A stretch of 21,894 nucleotides of DNA. Origin: a virus. Made by a program: the position numbers and the translations under genes. Position 1 is the first letter of the stretch. Each line of letters starts with the position of its first letter. Shown piece after piece: positions 1 through 7,740 of this stretch. The stretch lies in IMG/VR virus record IMGVR_UViG_3300000101_000041, positions 9,084-30,977 of that record; one strand, 5' to 3'. The notes beneath the pieces are model-generated. The model made no database searches. It was given only the letters and a program-made list of their open reading frames with translations, and had not been told where the DNA came from.

Positions 1-1410
1 ATGCAGTTGCTTGGAGTATTTCAATTACTTGATACGCTGAATGCTACGTTAGCTAAGATTAAAGATCTTGATCCTAAGAAGCTTGCTATTCAACTAGCAC
101 AGAAGCTAAAGATCGATGCCATTAAGAAGAAGATTAAGGACACTATTAAAAAGCTAGTTGAGAAGATCAAGCGTCAAGTTCTCAAGACTGTTAATAGCAT
201 TATTCCACAACTCAAGAATATGGGGTGTGCGAGTAAGGCTTTCTTTAAGAAGATGAGAAAGAAGATAGATCAGATTAACGAGTTCTTCTCTGAAGAGAAT
301 ATAAAGCGTATTAGAGACGAGATTGATACATTCATTAATAACATGGTGGCCAACTTTCAACGTCTGACACTAGAGAATGCTCTTATGCTTATGTATCAGC
401 TATGCCGATTTACTGAGCAGTTACAAGCACTTCTTATGGGAGATGCGAATGAAGTACAGAGAATCGCTATTGTAACACAGAACGAGACAAGGGCATTAGA
501 GTCAGCAGGACTTAAACAGACTATGAAAGCTGTAGAGAATGGAGCAGTACGAGTGGCGCCTGCGGAGCGTCTCAAGAAGCGTGAGGAGGTCATTAAGAAG
601 AATAACGAAGAGTCTAAGAAGTCTAAAGTGCCTAAAGATCATATCACAGATCCTTGTCCAACACAAGAAGAGATGGAGATTATTAATAAGATTAGTGATG
701 CAGGACTAGGCGCTAGTATAACATTTTCTTCTAGTGTTGTCAAGAATAAAGAATGGCAGGATGTCGATAACTCTGTATGGAGTAAGTTACTGCGTATTGT
801 TAAAGCGACAGATACAGAGTATGAAGTCACTAATGGAGTGAAGAAGAAGACTAATACAACTGCTACTATGGGCGGTACATCTAATCATATACATCTAACA
901 GGATTTGCTGTAGATATTTCTATCAATGATAAGAATAGAAAAGATACTATTATAGCCGCCAGTAAAGCCGGATTCTCAGGCATAGGAGTATATAAGACAT
1001 TCCTTCATCTAGACGTAGGAACAAGAAGATCATGGGTGGCCGGAGATAAGGGAATTGATATATCTCCTACTGAACAATTCGCAGGTACCGATCTAGCTGA
1101 TATCAAGAAGATTATGAATAAGCATGATAGTGATGGACATAGAAAGGTTCGTGATGAAGGGGAGGAAGTCGAGATAATTGATTTAAGTACAATAGCTACT
1201 GAAGACTTAACTGAAGAGCAGACTGCCCAGTATTTTAAACAACTTAGGAGTGAAAGACAGAAGAATGATTCTGCAAGATCTTTTGAGTCTGAGAGTATAA
1301 TGAGAGAGGTTGATGCATCATATAATAGTAGAGGTTTAAAGTCAATACGTCAGATGACAAAAGAAGAACTAGAAGAGTTTGATAAATCAGGCAAACGACC
1401 TAAAGCATAG
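1..1410 (+). CDS. Baseplate/tail-associated M15-family peptidase (putative peptidoglycan hydrolase), 5' end possibly cut
   Basis: A 469-residue frame opens with ATG at the first base of the window, so the true start may lie upstream. Residues 15-70 are very rich in lysine and look like amphipathic helices. More helix follows to about residue 145, then a charged linker to about 215. Residues 220-350 resemble the Peptidase_M15_3 type of D-Ala-D-Ala-cleaving zinc peptidases: SNHIHLTGFAVD gives the HxxGxAxD signature (H298, D305), and GIGVYKTFLHLDVG gives the second metal motif (H336, D338). The last 90 residues are charged and low in complexity. Lying directly before the gp25-like gene, it probably makes a virion-borne enzyme that opens peptidoglycan at injection, the job done by the lysozyme domain of gp5 in T4. 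No signal peptide is seen, which fits a virion part better than a secreted enzyme. The family call is good; the baseplate location is inferred from context. Confidence 0.75.
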   Translation: MQLLGVFQLLDTLNATLAKIKDLDPKKLAIQLAQKLKIDAIKKKIKDTIKKLVEKIKRQVLKTVNSIIPQLKNMGCASKAFFKKMRKKIDQINEFFSEENIKRIRDEIDTFINNMVANFQRLTLENALMLMYQLCRFTEQLQALLMGDANEVQRIAIVTQNETRALESAGLKQTMKAVENGAVRVAPAERLKKREEVIKKNNEESKKSKVPKDHITDPCPTQEEMEIINKISDAGLGASITFSSSVVKNKEWQDVDNSVWSKLLRIVKATDTEYEVTNGVKKKTNTTATMGGTSNHIHLTGFAVDISINDKNRKDTIIAASKAGFSGIGVYKTFLHLDVGTRRSWVAGDKGIDISPTEQFAGTDLADIKKIMNKHDSDGHRKVRDEGEEVEIIDLSTIATEDLTEEQTAQYFKQLRSERQKNDSARSFESESIMREVDASYNSRGLKSIRQMTKEELEEFDKSGKRPKA

Positions 1411-1412
1411 CA

Positions 1413-1420
1413 TATAAATA
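1413..1420 (+). promoter_or_regulatory. T4-type late promoter box (TATAAATA)
   Basis: The exact T4 late-promoter core TATAAATA lies in the 30-base gap between the peptidase gene and the gp25-like gene. It ends 20 bases before the ATG at 1441, and an AAAGGA ribosome-binding site follows at 1427-1432. In T4 this box is read by RNA polymerase carrying the phage late sigma-like factor gp55. The exact match and the position in the largest intergenic gap make it credible as the promoter of the baseplate wedge operon. Confidence 0.7.
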
Positions 1421-1440
1421 CACTATAAAGGATAAAAGAA

Positions 1441-1848
1441 ATGTCATTAACGCCACGCACACGATCACAAGAGTTCTTCTCTGATTTCACAAGGAATCTA
1501 GAGCAGATACCTGGCCGTAAGGATCTGAGTAGACGTATTAACGAGAATGCTGTAAAAGAGAGCATACATAATCTCGTTATGACGGATCGTGGAGAGCGTT
1601 TATTTCAGCCTAATATAGGATGTGATATACGAGGATCATTGTTTGAGAACATAGATCCCAATACTATATTACTACTGAAAGACAATATTCGATATACGAT
1701 TAATACATATGAACCAAGATGTAATCTACACAACGTAGAAGTTGAAGCTAACATAGACACAAACGATCTGAGAGTAAGAATAGTATTCTCTGTGATAAAT
1801 ACTAGTAACACTTCAGAACTTACAATTGATCTTAATAGGGTAAGATAG
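1441..1848 (+). CDS. gp25: Baseplate wedge subunit, T4 gp25-like
   Basis: The 135-residue protein has the length and motifs of the gp25/GpW-type baseplate wedge family. In T4, gp25 joins gp6 and gp53 at the inner baseplate core, near where the first sheath ring begins. Residues 41-70 carry the family's most conserved stretch, with GERLFQPNIGCDIRGSLFE at 51-69, followed by a helix and the EPR motif at 91-93 (TYEPRC). The C-terminal part (about 97-133) alternates as beta strands. The start at 1441 is supported by AAAGGA nine bases upstream and by the late promoter box. The gp6-like gene follows after four bases, matching the 25-6 order usual in T4-like phages. Confidence 0.92.
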   Translation: MSLTPRTRSQEFFSDFTRNLEQIPGRKDLSRRINENAVKESIHNLVMTDRGERLFQPNIGCDIRGSLFENIDPNTILLLKDNIRYTINTYEPRCNLHNVEVEANIDTNDLRVRIVFSVINTSNTSELTIDLNRVR

Positions 1849-1852
1849 ACAC

Positions 1853-3613
1853 ATGGCCAACTTGTCACCAATAAAAAATTTAGACTTCGCTGAAACGAAA
1901 GAAGCACTCAAGACGTTTCTAAAGAATCAGGATCGTTTCAAGGACTTTGACTACGAAGGCTCTAACACGAATGTGCTACTTGATGTACTATCATATAATA
2001 CGTTCTATAACAACTACTATTATAACATGATGATATCCGAGATGTTTCTGGATAGTGCTAGTCAACGTAATAGCGTATTGAGCCATGCAAAGGAACTTAA
2101 CTATCTTCCTACAAGTAGACGTAGTGCAGGTGCTAAAGCAACGATTAATGTAGTCGCCCCCAATCTAGACAGTAACTACTTTAACATTCCTGCTAATACT
2201 AAGTTCATTGGACGATGTGGTAACAAGACATATAATCTATTAACGGATAAAGCATATACTGCTGTACGATCTAATGGTGATAATAGTCTATATGTTATTG
2301 AGAATGTCGATCTATTTGAAGGCCGTGTGATTAAGGAGACTCTCACGATATCTAATACGACTCTCAGTAATGATGCTATTGATACTCGGTCTCTCAAGAT
2401 CACTGTTAATAACGAGACGTACACATATAGAAGTGATATCTTTGGTGTTTCTTCAACTGATAAAGTCTTCTATCTACAACCTGAGAATGACGGAAAGTAC
2501 TCTCTACAGTTTGGACAGAACAAGTTTGGAGTACAACCTACAGCAACTGATATCATTAAAGCAGAGTATAGAATAGCTTCTGGCCCTTCCGCTAATGGAG
2601 TAACTTCATTGACGATTGGCGCTTTTGGCGGAGCGAGTTCTATAACTGTGAATGTCACGACTGCTACATCGGGCGGATCGATGGCAGAAGATATTGAGTC
2701 AATTCGGACGTTCGCTCCTAAGGCGTTTCAAGTACAAGAGAGAGCAGTAACGAAACGAGACTACGAGACTCTACTACGTTCTCGCTTTCCTAATATTCAA
2801 GCAATCTCTGTATATGGTGGTGATGAAGTTGATCCTCCTCAGTTCGGAAAAGTAATTATCTCAGTTGACGTAACTGGTGGTGAAGGTGCGGCTGACTATG
2901 AGATTGCTAACTTCAAGAACTATCTAAAGGATAAGACTCCATTAACAATTGAGCCTGTCTTTGTTGTTGCTAAGTTTCTATATGTTAGTGCTAACATTAA
3001 TGTTGTCTATGATCCTAATGTAACTAACAAGTCGCCAGCTCAGATTCGATCTGAGTTAAATGACTCTATTATAGCATATCAGAATACAAACCTCAATGAC
3101 TTTAATAAGACACTTCGTCAATCAAGACTAGCGGCATTCCTTGATACTGTTGATGGATCTATTGTATCTTCTGATATTGTGGCTAAGCCTATTATTGAGT
3201 ATGTTCCTACACTTAATCTAGCAACAAGTCCATCATTCTCATTTGAGTCTGAGTTAGTTAAACCTTATCCGTTTGATGACGTAGAAGGCTTTACTACATT
3301 CAAGCCTGCTGTATCATCTAGTAAGTTTACTGTTGATGGATCACTTGTATCAGCAAAGGATGATGGTAAAGGAAACATTATGCTAGTGACTGGTGACACT
3401 ACTGTCGAAAGCGTGTTTAAATCGTCTGTCGGAACTGTTGATTATACTACAGGCGCCATCAAGTTATCTAATCTAAACATTAGTTCATTCCAGAATAAAG
3501 CAATTAAGTTTACTGCTAACACAACGAACAAAGATATTCGTCCTCCAAAAGATCGTATCATCGTGATTCGTGGTGAAGATGTTCTTATAACTGTATCTCC
3601 ATTGGAATCATAA
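1853..3613 (+). CDS. gp6: Baseplate wedge subunit, T4 gp6-like
   Basis: The 586-residue protein resembles T4 gp6 and phage Mu gp47/P2 gpJ-type wedge proteins. In T4 a gp6 dimer in each wedge, with gp7, forms the clamp that ties the six wedges into a ring around the hub. The N-terminal part has the typical opening: DFDYEGSN near residues 31-38, then a helical stretch NVLLDVLSYNTFYNNYYYN and SASQRNSVLSHAKELNYLP. The central part (about 270-320) includes IRTFAPKAFQVQERAVTKRDYETLL, the conserved core of the J/gp47 fold. The rest is beta-rich. It starts four bases after the gp25-like stop with only a weak GGG-type ribosome-binding site, so coupling to gp25 translation is likely. It is shorter than T4 gp6 (about 660 residues) but looks complete. 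Confidence 0.9.
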   Translation: MANLSPIKNLDFAETKEALKTFLKNQDRFKDFDYEGSNTNVLLDVLSYNTFYNNYYYNMMISEMFLDSASQRNSVLSHAKELNYLPTSRRSAGAKATINVVAPNLDSNYFNIPANTKFIGRCGNKTYNLLTDKAYTAVRSNGDNSLYVIENVDLFEGRVIKETLTISNTTLSNDAIDTRSLKITVNNETYTYRSDIFGVSSTDKVFYLQPENDGKYSLQFGQNKFGVQPTATDIIKAEYRIASGPSANGVTSLTIGAFGGASSITVNVTTATSGGSMAEDIESIRTFAPKAFQVQERAVTKRDYETLLRSRFPNIQAISVYGGDEVDPPQFGKVIISVDVTGGEGAADYEIANFKNYLKDKTPLTIEPVFVVAKFLYVSANINVVYDPNVTNKSPAQIRSELNDSIIAYQNTNLNDFNKTLRQSRLAAFLDTVDGSIVSSDIVAKPIIEYVPTLNLATSPSFSFESELVKPYPFDDVEGFTTFKPAVSSSKFTVDGSLVSAKDDGKGNIMLVTGDTTVESVFKSSVGTVDYTTGAIKLSNLNISSFQNKAIKFTANTTNKDIRPPKDRIIVIRGEDVLITVSPLES

Positions 3614-3616
3614 TTC

Positions 3617-6600
3617 ATGGCTTTGAACCTGAGAAGTAGTATCTATGCAGAGATAGCTGATCAATTTCCAGATGTCTATAAGGAAAATGGTGACTTTCTC
3701 ATATCCTTTGTAGAGGCGTACTATGAGCATCTTGACGAAAAGATGGATCGTGACGTTCCTAAACTTCGTGATATTGATAGTACTCTTAGTTCCTTTATAG
3801 TATTCTTTAAGAAGAAGTATCTTGCTGATTTACCATTAGATGCCGCTATCGATGTTCGATATGTACTCAAGCATATTAAGGATATGTACACACGAAAGGG
3901 TACTCAGGAATCACTTGAGTTGCTGTTCAAGATATTCTTTGATCAAGACATTGAAGTCTTCTATCCTAGTACTTCTATTTTGCGGCCTTCGGATTCTATT
4001 TGGGGAGGAGACGCTTATCTTGAAATGCGTACTGTATTCCAAGTAGATGACTATCCTATTAATAAGGGTGATAGAATAAAAGGAGATCTATCTCAAGCAG
4101 GCGCATTCGTTGATGAAGTAATCTTTGTTAACTTCTCGGGCGCACTATCTCCTATCATATATCTATCAAACATAACTGGAACATTCTCTGCTGATGATGG
4201 CATAATCGTATTCTCTGCTGATGGTGAGACTAACGTAGGTAAATTAATATCTGGATCAGTGAGTGAAGTTAATATTAACCCACTAAACAGAATAGCGAAT
4301 CAGAAAGTTGGTGACGCTGTTAGTCTTCGATCAGCACTTACTGGTATTGACGGCACTGCTCGTGTATTAACCACATCACAGCAAGAGACTGGATCTATAG
4401 ACTTTCGGATTCTTGATGACGGGTTTGGTTACATTGATCCTGCTAGTAGTATATCTGTAAGCAATAAGATAGGGATTAGTAATCAAGTTCTTATTGTCAA
4501 TAATGCTAACACGTTACAACTAAAGCCAGGCGATATTATTAGTGCTAATGCCTCTCCATTGACTTACACTGGAAGTGGAGATGTTGATGCAGTTCCTTAT
4601 GTAATGAATGGTCATGCAAAAGTTATACAATATAATCATCCTCTACTATTTGTCGAGAGTTCAAACATAGATGACTATAACACACTATGGAGTACTCAAG
4701 CACCAAATGGTGCAACAGCCACTGGACTTCTTACTCAAATAATATCTTCTATTGCGGCGTTTGGTGGTGCAAGCGCATTTACAGATCCTACTGTATATGC
4801 TCCATATGAGAACTGGGCATCTGTGCTGAATGCTCCGTTTCCTGTAGCGGGCGAGACTAATTCTGCTATAGATATTGACGACAACGGTGCTGTCGATAGT
4901 ATTGACGTACAATTTATTGCTAATATCAATCAGCTACAAGAGACAGATGGCGACACAAGCGGCTTAACATATTCAGTATATGGAACACCAGCCCTTTTCA
5001 AATATGATGCTTTTGGAGGAGCAACTCCAGAGGCATCAGACGCTGTAAAACTGCAAGCAAAGAGATGGCTTAGGGCTCTTACTCTACTTGATTTCTATAC
5101 ACCCCTTACTGCCGTGACGACTCAACCGACTCCCAATGCTGATAATCTCCAAGGCTCTTTAGCGACAGGAGTTGCTTTTCCCACAGCACTACAGAATCCG
5201 TCATTTACTGTTGAGGTTAATCACGACTCTAGTAATACGGTCGACATTGTTGGTTTGGGAACTCCTAATGACACAGCGCAATTTGATATTGGTAATGTGA
5301 GAAACAAAGAAACTGTCACATTGATTACGGATCAGATTGGTGATTTTACAAATGTCGTGTTAGATGCTGATGGTATTCCATCGAACGATGACTATGGTAT
5401 GACAGGCCCTAATGCAGAAAATCTAAACACAAGCATAGCTGATGCGTTCTCACCAATAACAATTACTATAGGCTCATTAGATACGTTAAATGTGTCGAAT
5501 GCTGGTTCTAACTATCAGAACGATGTTTTCGCTAATATAGAATTTGACTTAATCTCGAAGTTTCAGAAACATGACTTTATTTTAAACTTTGATGTTGTAG
5601 ACTTTAACCTTAGTGTTGGAGATACTATAATTCAGAATAGAACTATTCCAGATATTGAAGTTGGTCTAACTGGTAACCTTTCTGAAGTTGAGATAGAGAA
5701 CTTGGCCGCAACATCGACTAATGGTGCTGTTGGTTATCAGGATAGTGAGACTTCATTCGACTACGTTTCTGGTGGCACTATAGCATATGAATCAAAGGCA
5801 AAATTCTTAAAAAGAGTTGGATCAGATTTCTACTTTAGACCTATGTCTTTCTATCAGTTCGATGAAAGCAGAGATGACGATGATGTACTATTAACTAAAG
5901 TTTTGGTTGGAGGCGTACTCAAATCATTTAGTGGTTTAAGAGAAGACCTGACATCTAGTGTTATGGGAAATAATGGTAAGGTTCAGGGAGTGGCATCATA
6001 TCAAACTGGACAGATAGATACTGTAGCTATAACTAAGACAGGATATAGATATACGGATGGTGAGGCTGTCGAAATCTTTAATGAAGAAGTCGATAGTCCT
6101 AGCTATGGTAAAAAGATTGCTGACGCAACAATTAGAACATTGGGTCAGGGAAAGACAGCAGGTAGATGGAAATCTAAAACATCTTTCTTGAGCGAAGAGT
6201 CTAAGAAGATTCATGACAATAATTACTATCAAGAATATTCATATGATATATCCTCTATCATTGATCCCAAAAAATACACAGGACTTATCAGCGATGTTGT
6301 TGGTGTTGCGGGTACAAAACTATTCTCTACTCCACTGATAAATAGTGATAACGTAATTGATACAACACTGGATGCAGAATTCGTGTACTATAATATAGAG
6401 TCTCAAAATTTCATAGCGACTAATGGTGTGAGTGACTTTGAATATGTAACCCAAAACTCAGTTACATATCCAGGCGTTAATGCTTCGGGCGTCAATTATG
6501 CTCCAAGCACATTAATCTTTTCAAATAATACAATCGGAGTTTTTACAACTTTTGATTATGTACCTCAAGTTGGAGACTTCGTACAGATGACTGGTGGAGG

Positions 6601-6886
6601 AACAGATGTCGCCAATAATCCGTCCAACTTTACAGCACCGAATACAACATATCAAGTTAAGACAGTCGGGTCGATACAGGGCACTGCGCCCAATGAGTAC
6701 AGGAGTGTAACGCTTCATGTTGTTGGGAATTCGGCATTGGACATAACTATTCCTACTATAACTTACAATGCGGCTGCGACAGATCCACTATATTCAACAA
6801 ACGGGCTTATTGTAACATTCCGTTCTGACAACGTAGTTACACAGAATCTAGTTGCAGATATTGCAACTGAAACAGGAGTTTCGTAA
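3617..6886 (+). CDS. gp7: Baseplate wedge initiator, T4 gp7-like, with a large internal insert
   Basis: This 1089-residue protein follows gp6 after three bases. Residues 15-125 (GDFLISFVEAYYEHLDEK, then MYTRKGTQESLELLFKIFF) match, from memory, the C-terminal part of T4 gp7 (FEAFCEAYIQYLSDGYGTQ and STKGIEASYKFLFKVLYN). Residues 840-910 (GRWKSKTSFLSEESKK, NNYYQEYSYDISS) look like the next T4 gp7 segment (YYVMKIKSNLPSSRWKSD). Here the two parts are about 700 residues apart, with a beta-rich insert between them, and the N-terminal half of T4 gp7 is absent. The insert contains a dockerin-like calcium loop at residues 419-430. Residues 920-1089 are a further beta-rich tail. T4 gp7 links gp10, gp8 and the gp6-gp53 core, so this protein probably scaffolds the wedge. 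The stop overlaps the next start (TAATG). Confidence 0.75.
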   Translation: MALNLRSSIYAEIADQFPDVYKENGDFLISFVEAYYEHLDEKMDRDVPKLRDIDSTLSSFIVFFKKKYLADLPLDAAIDVRYVLKHIKDMYTRKGTQESLELLFKIFFDQDIEVFYPSTSILRPSDSIWGGDAYLEMRTVFQVDDYPINKGDRIKGDLSQAGAFVDEVIFVNFSGALSPIIYLSNITGTFSADDGIIVFSADGETNVGKLISGSVSEVNINPLNRIANQKVGDAVSLRSALTGIDGTARVLTTSQQETGSIDFRILDDGFGYIDPASSISVSNKIGISNQVLIVNNANTLQLKPGDIISANASPLTYTGSGDVDAVPYVMNGHAKVIQYNHPLLFVESSNIDDYNTLWSTQAPNGATATGLLTQIISSIAAFGGASAFTDPTVYAPYENWASVLNAPFPVAGETNSAIDIDDNGAVDSIDVQFIANINQLQETDGDTSGLTYSVYGTPALFKYDAFGGATPEASDAVKLQAKRWLRALTLLDFYTPLTAVTTQPTPNADNLQGSLATGVAFPTALQNPSFTVEVNHDSSNTVDIVGLGTPNDTAQFDIGNVRNKETVTLITDQIGDFTNVVLDADGIPSNDDYGMTGPNAENLNTSIADAFSPITITIGSLDTLNVSNAGSNYQNDVFANIEFDLISKFQKHDFILNFDVVDFNLSVGDTIIQNRTIPDIEVGLTGNLSEVEIENLAATSTNGAVGYQDSETSFDYVSGGTIAYESKAKFLKRVGSDFYFRPMSFYQFDESRDDDDVLLTKVLVGGVLKSFSGLREDLTSSVMGNNGKVQGVASYQTGQIDTVAITKTGYRYTDGEAVEIFNEEVDSPSYGKKIADATIRTLGQGKTAGRWKSKTSFLSEESKKIHDNNYYQEYSYDISSIIDPKKYTGLISDVVGVAGTKLFSTPLINSDNVIDTTLDAEFVYYNIESQNFIATNGVSDFEYVTQNSVTYPGVNASGVNYAPSTLIFSNNTIGVFTTFDYVPQVGDFVQMTGGGTDVANNPSNFTAPNTTYQVKTVGSIQGTAPNEYRSVTLHVVGNSALDITIPTITYNAAATDPLYSTNGLIVTFRSDNVVTQNLVADIATETGVS
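4871..4906 (+). other. Dockerin/EF-hand-like calcium-binding loop inside the gp7-like protein
   Basis: Residues 419-430 read DIDDNGAVDSID. They place D, D, N at loop positions 1, 3, 5, G at 6, a hydrophobic residue at 8 and D at 12, which is the calcium loop of a type-I dockerin repeat. A helix-like VQFIANINQL follows, as in dockerins. Only one such loop is clear, whereas true dockerins have two. The motif is seen directly; calcium binding is inferred. Confidence 0.6.
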
Positions 6887-7722
6887 TGGCTACATTAAGA
6901 ATACAATCAGACGGCGATCCGTTTCCTGCGAAGGCTGGGCATAACGGAACAAATGTTCCAAAGAATGATGGTAGTGCTAGAACATTCCAAGACTCATCGA
7001 ATATTGCAGATCAGAGTAACGACTTCACTATTAAATATAGAGGCGGAAGTAATACTTCCAATCCTCAGATTGTCGATAAGGATTTGCCGATAGGTATAAC
7101 GACAACGGGTGTTGTTATATACTCACCAATGGCACCGAATTCGGTTTTACCAGTTTCTGGACAGGCGGCACCACCTGGATATCACTGGAATATCATAGAG
7201 AATCAAACAGAATTTTATCAAGATCTCTGTGGTGGAAAGCCAGAGACTGGTGGAGAGTATAGATACAGAAGTGGTGGGTTCTATACAAATGGACTTCAAA
7301 GTAATTCATCATTCACAGGATCTAGTACATATTATACTAATGGTACTGAGCATCCAGATGGACACTCTAGAATCTTAGGATATGCATTTGATGGATACCC
7401 AATATACGGCCCAATGGGATACGCTTCACCGACAGATAATGCATCTGCTGTGATCAGGATGGAGTCTAGTTATACTGTTAGACCAACACCACTAGCATCT
7501 AGACTTAACGGATATGATATAATCCCTCAAGGTAAGTTCTGTGAAGATTATGAGTATACATCTTCAGGAAATTTAGATGAATATAATGGAAGATATTGTG
7601 TTACCCCAGATTACACAAACGGAACATACGCATACTTCTTGACATTCTCGGACGGAACATTTACTTCTCCTGCATATCCATATATAGTAGGTAGAAGCAC
7701 AAAAGAACAAAGATCGTCATAA
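6886..7722 (+). CDS. YHYH-domain virion protein
   Basis: This 278-residue protein resembles the YHYH domain family, whose biochemical role is not established. The defining block is GGEYRYRSGGFYTNG: the usual YHYH reads YRYR at residues 125-128. It is followed by HPDGHSRILGYAFDGYPIYG (156-175) and FCEDYEYTSSGNLDEYNGRYCVTPDYTNGTYAYF (219-251, given here in consecutive parts: FCEDYEYTSSG, NLDEYNGRYCV, TPDYTNGTYAYF), which are strong family matches. Cysteines 219 and 238 could pair. Residues 1-70 form a separate head with DLPIGITTTGVVIYSP at its end. The gene overlaps the gp7 stop (TAATG) with AGGAG seven bases before the ATG, and the gp8-like gene follows after 18 bases, so the product is very likely a baseplate part. 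There is no signal peptide. Family call high, function unknown. Confidence 0.8.
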   Translation: MATLRIQSDGDPFPAKAGHNGTNVPKNDGSARTFQDSSNIADQSNDFTIKYRGGSNTSNPQIVDKDLPIGITTTGVVIYSPMAPNSVLPVSGQAAPPGYHWNIIENQTEFYQDLCGGKPETGGEYRYRSGGFYTNGLQSNSSFTGSSTYYTNGTEHPDGHSRILGYAFDGYPIYGPMGYASPTDNASAVIRMESSYTVRPTPLASRLNGYDIIPQGKFCEDYEYTSSGNLDEYNGRYCVTPDYTNGTYAYFLTFSDGTFTSPAYPYIVGRSTKEQRSS

Positions 7723-7740
7723 CGAATACGGAACCCAATA

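Noticed and set aside
1411-1440. Possible terminator after the peptidase gene
   Set aside because: The gap holds no inverted repeat followed by a T run; its AT-rich content is explained by the late promoter box and ribosome-binding site.
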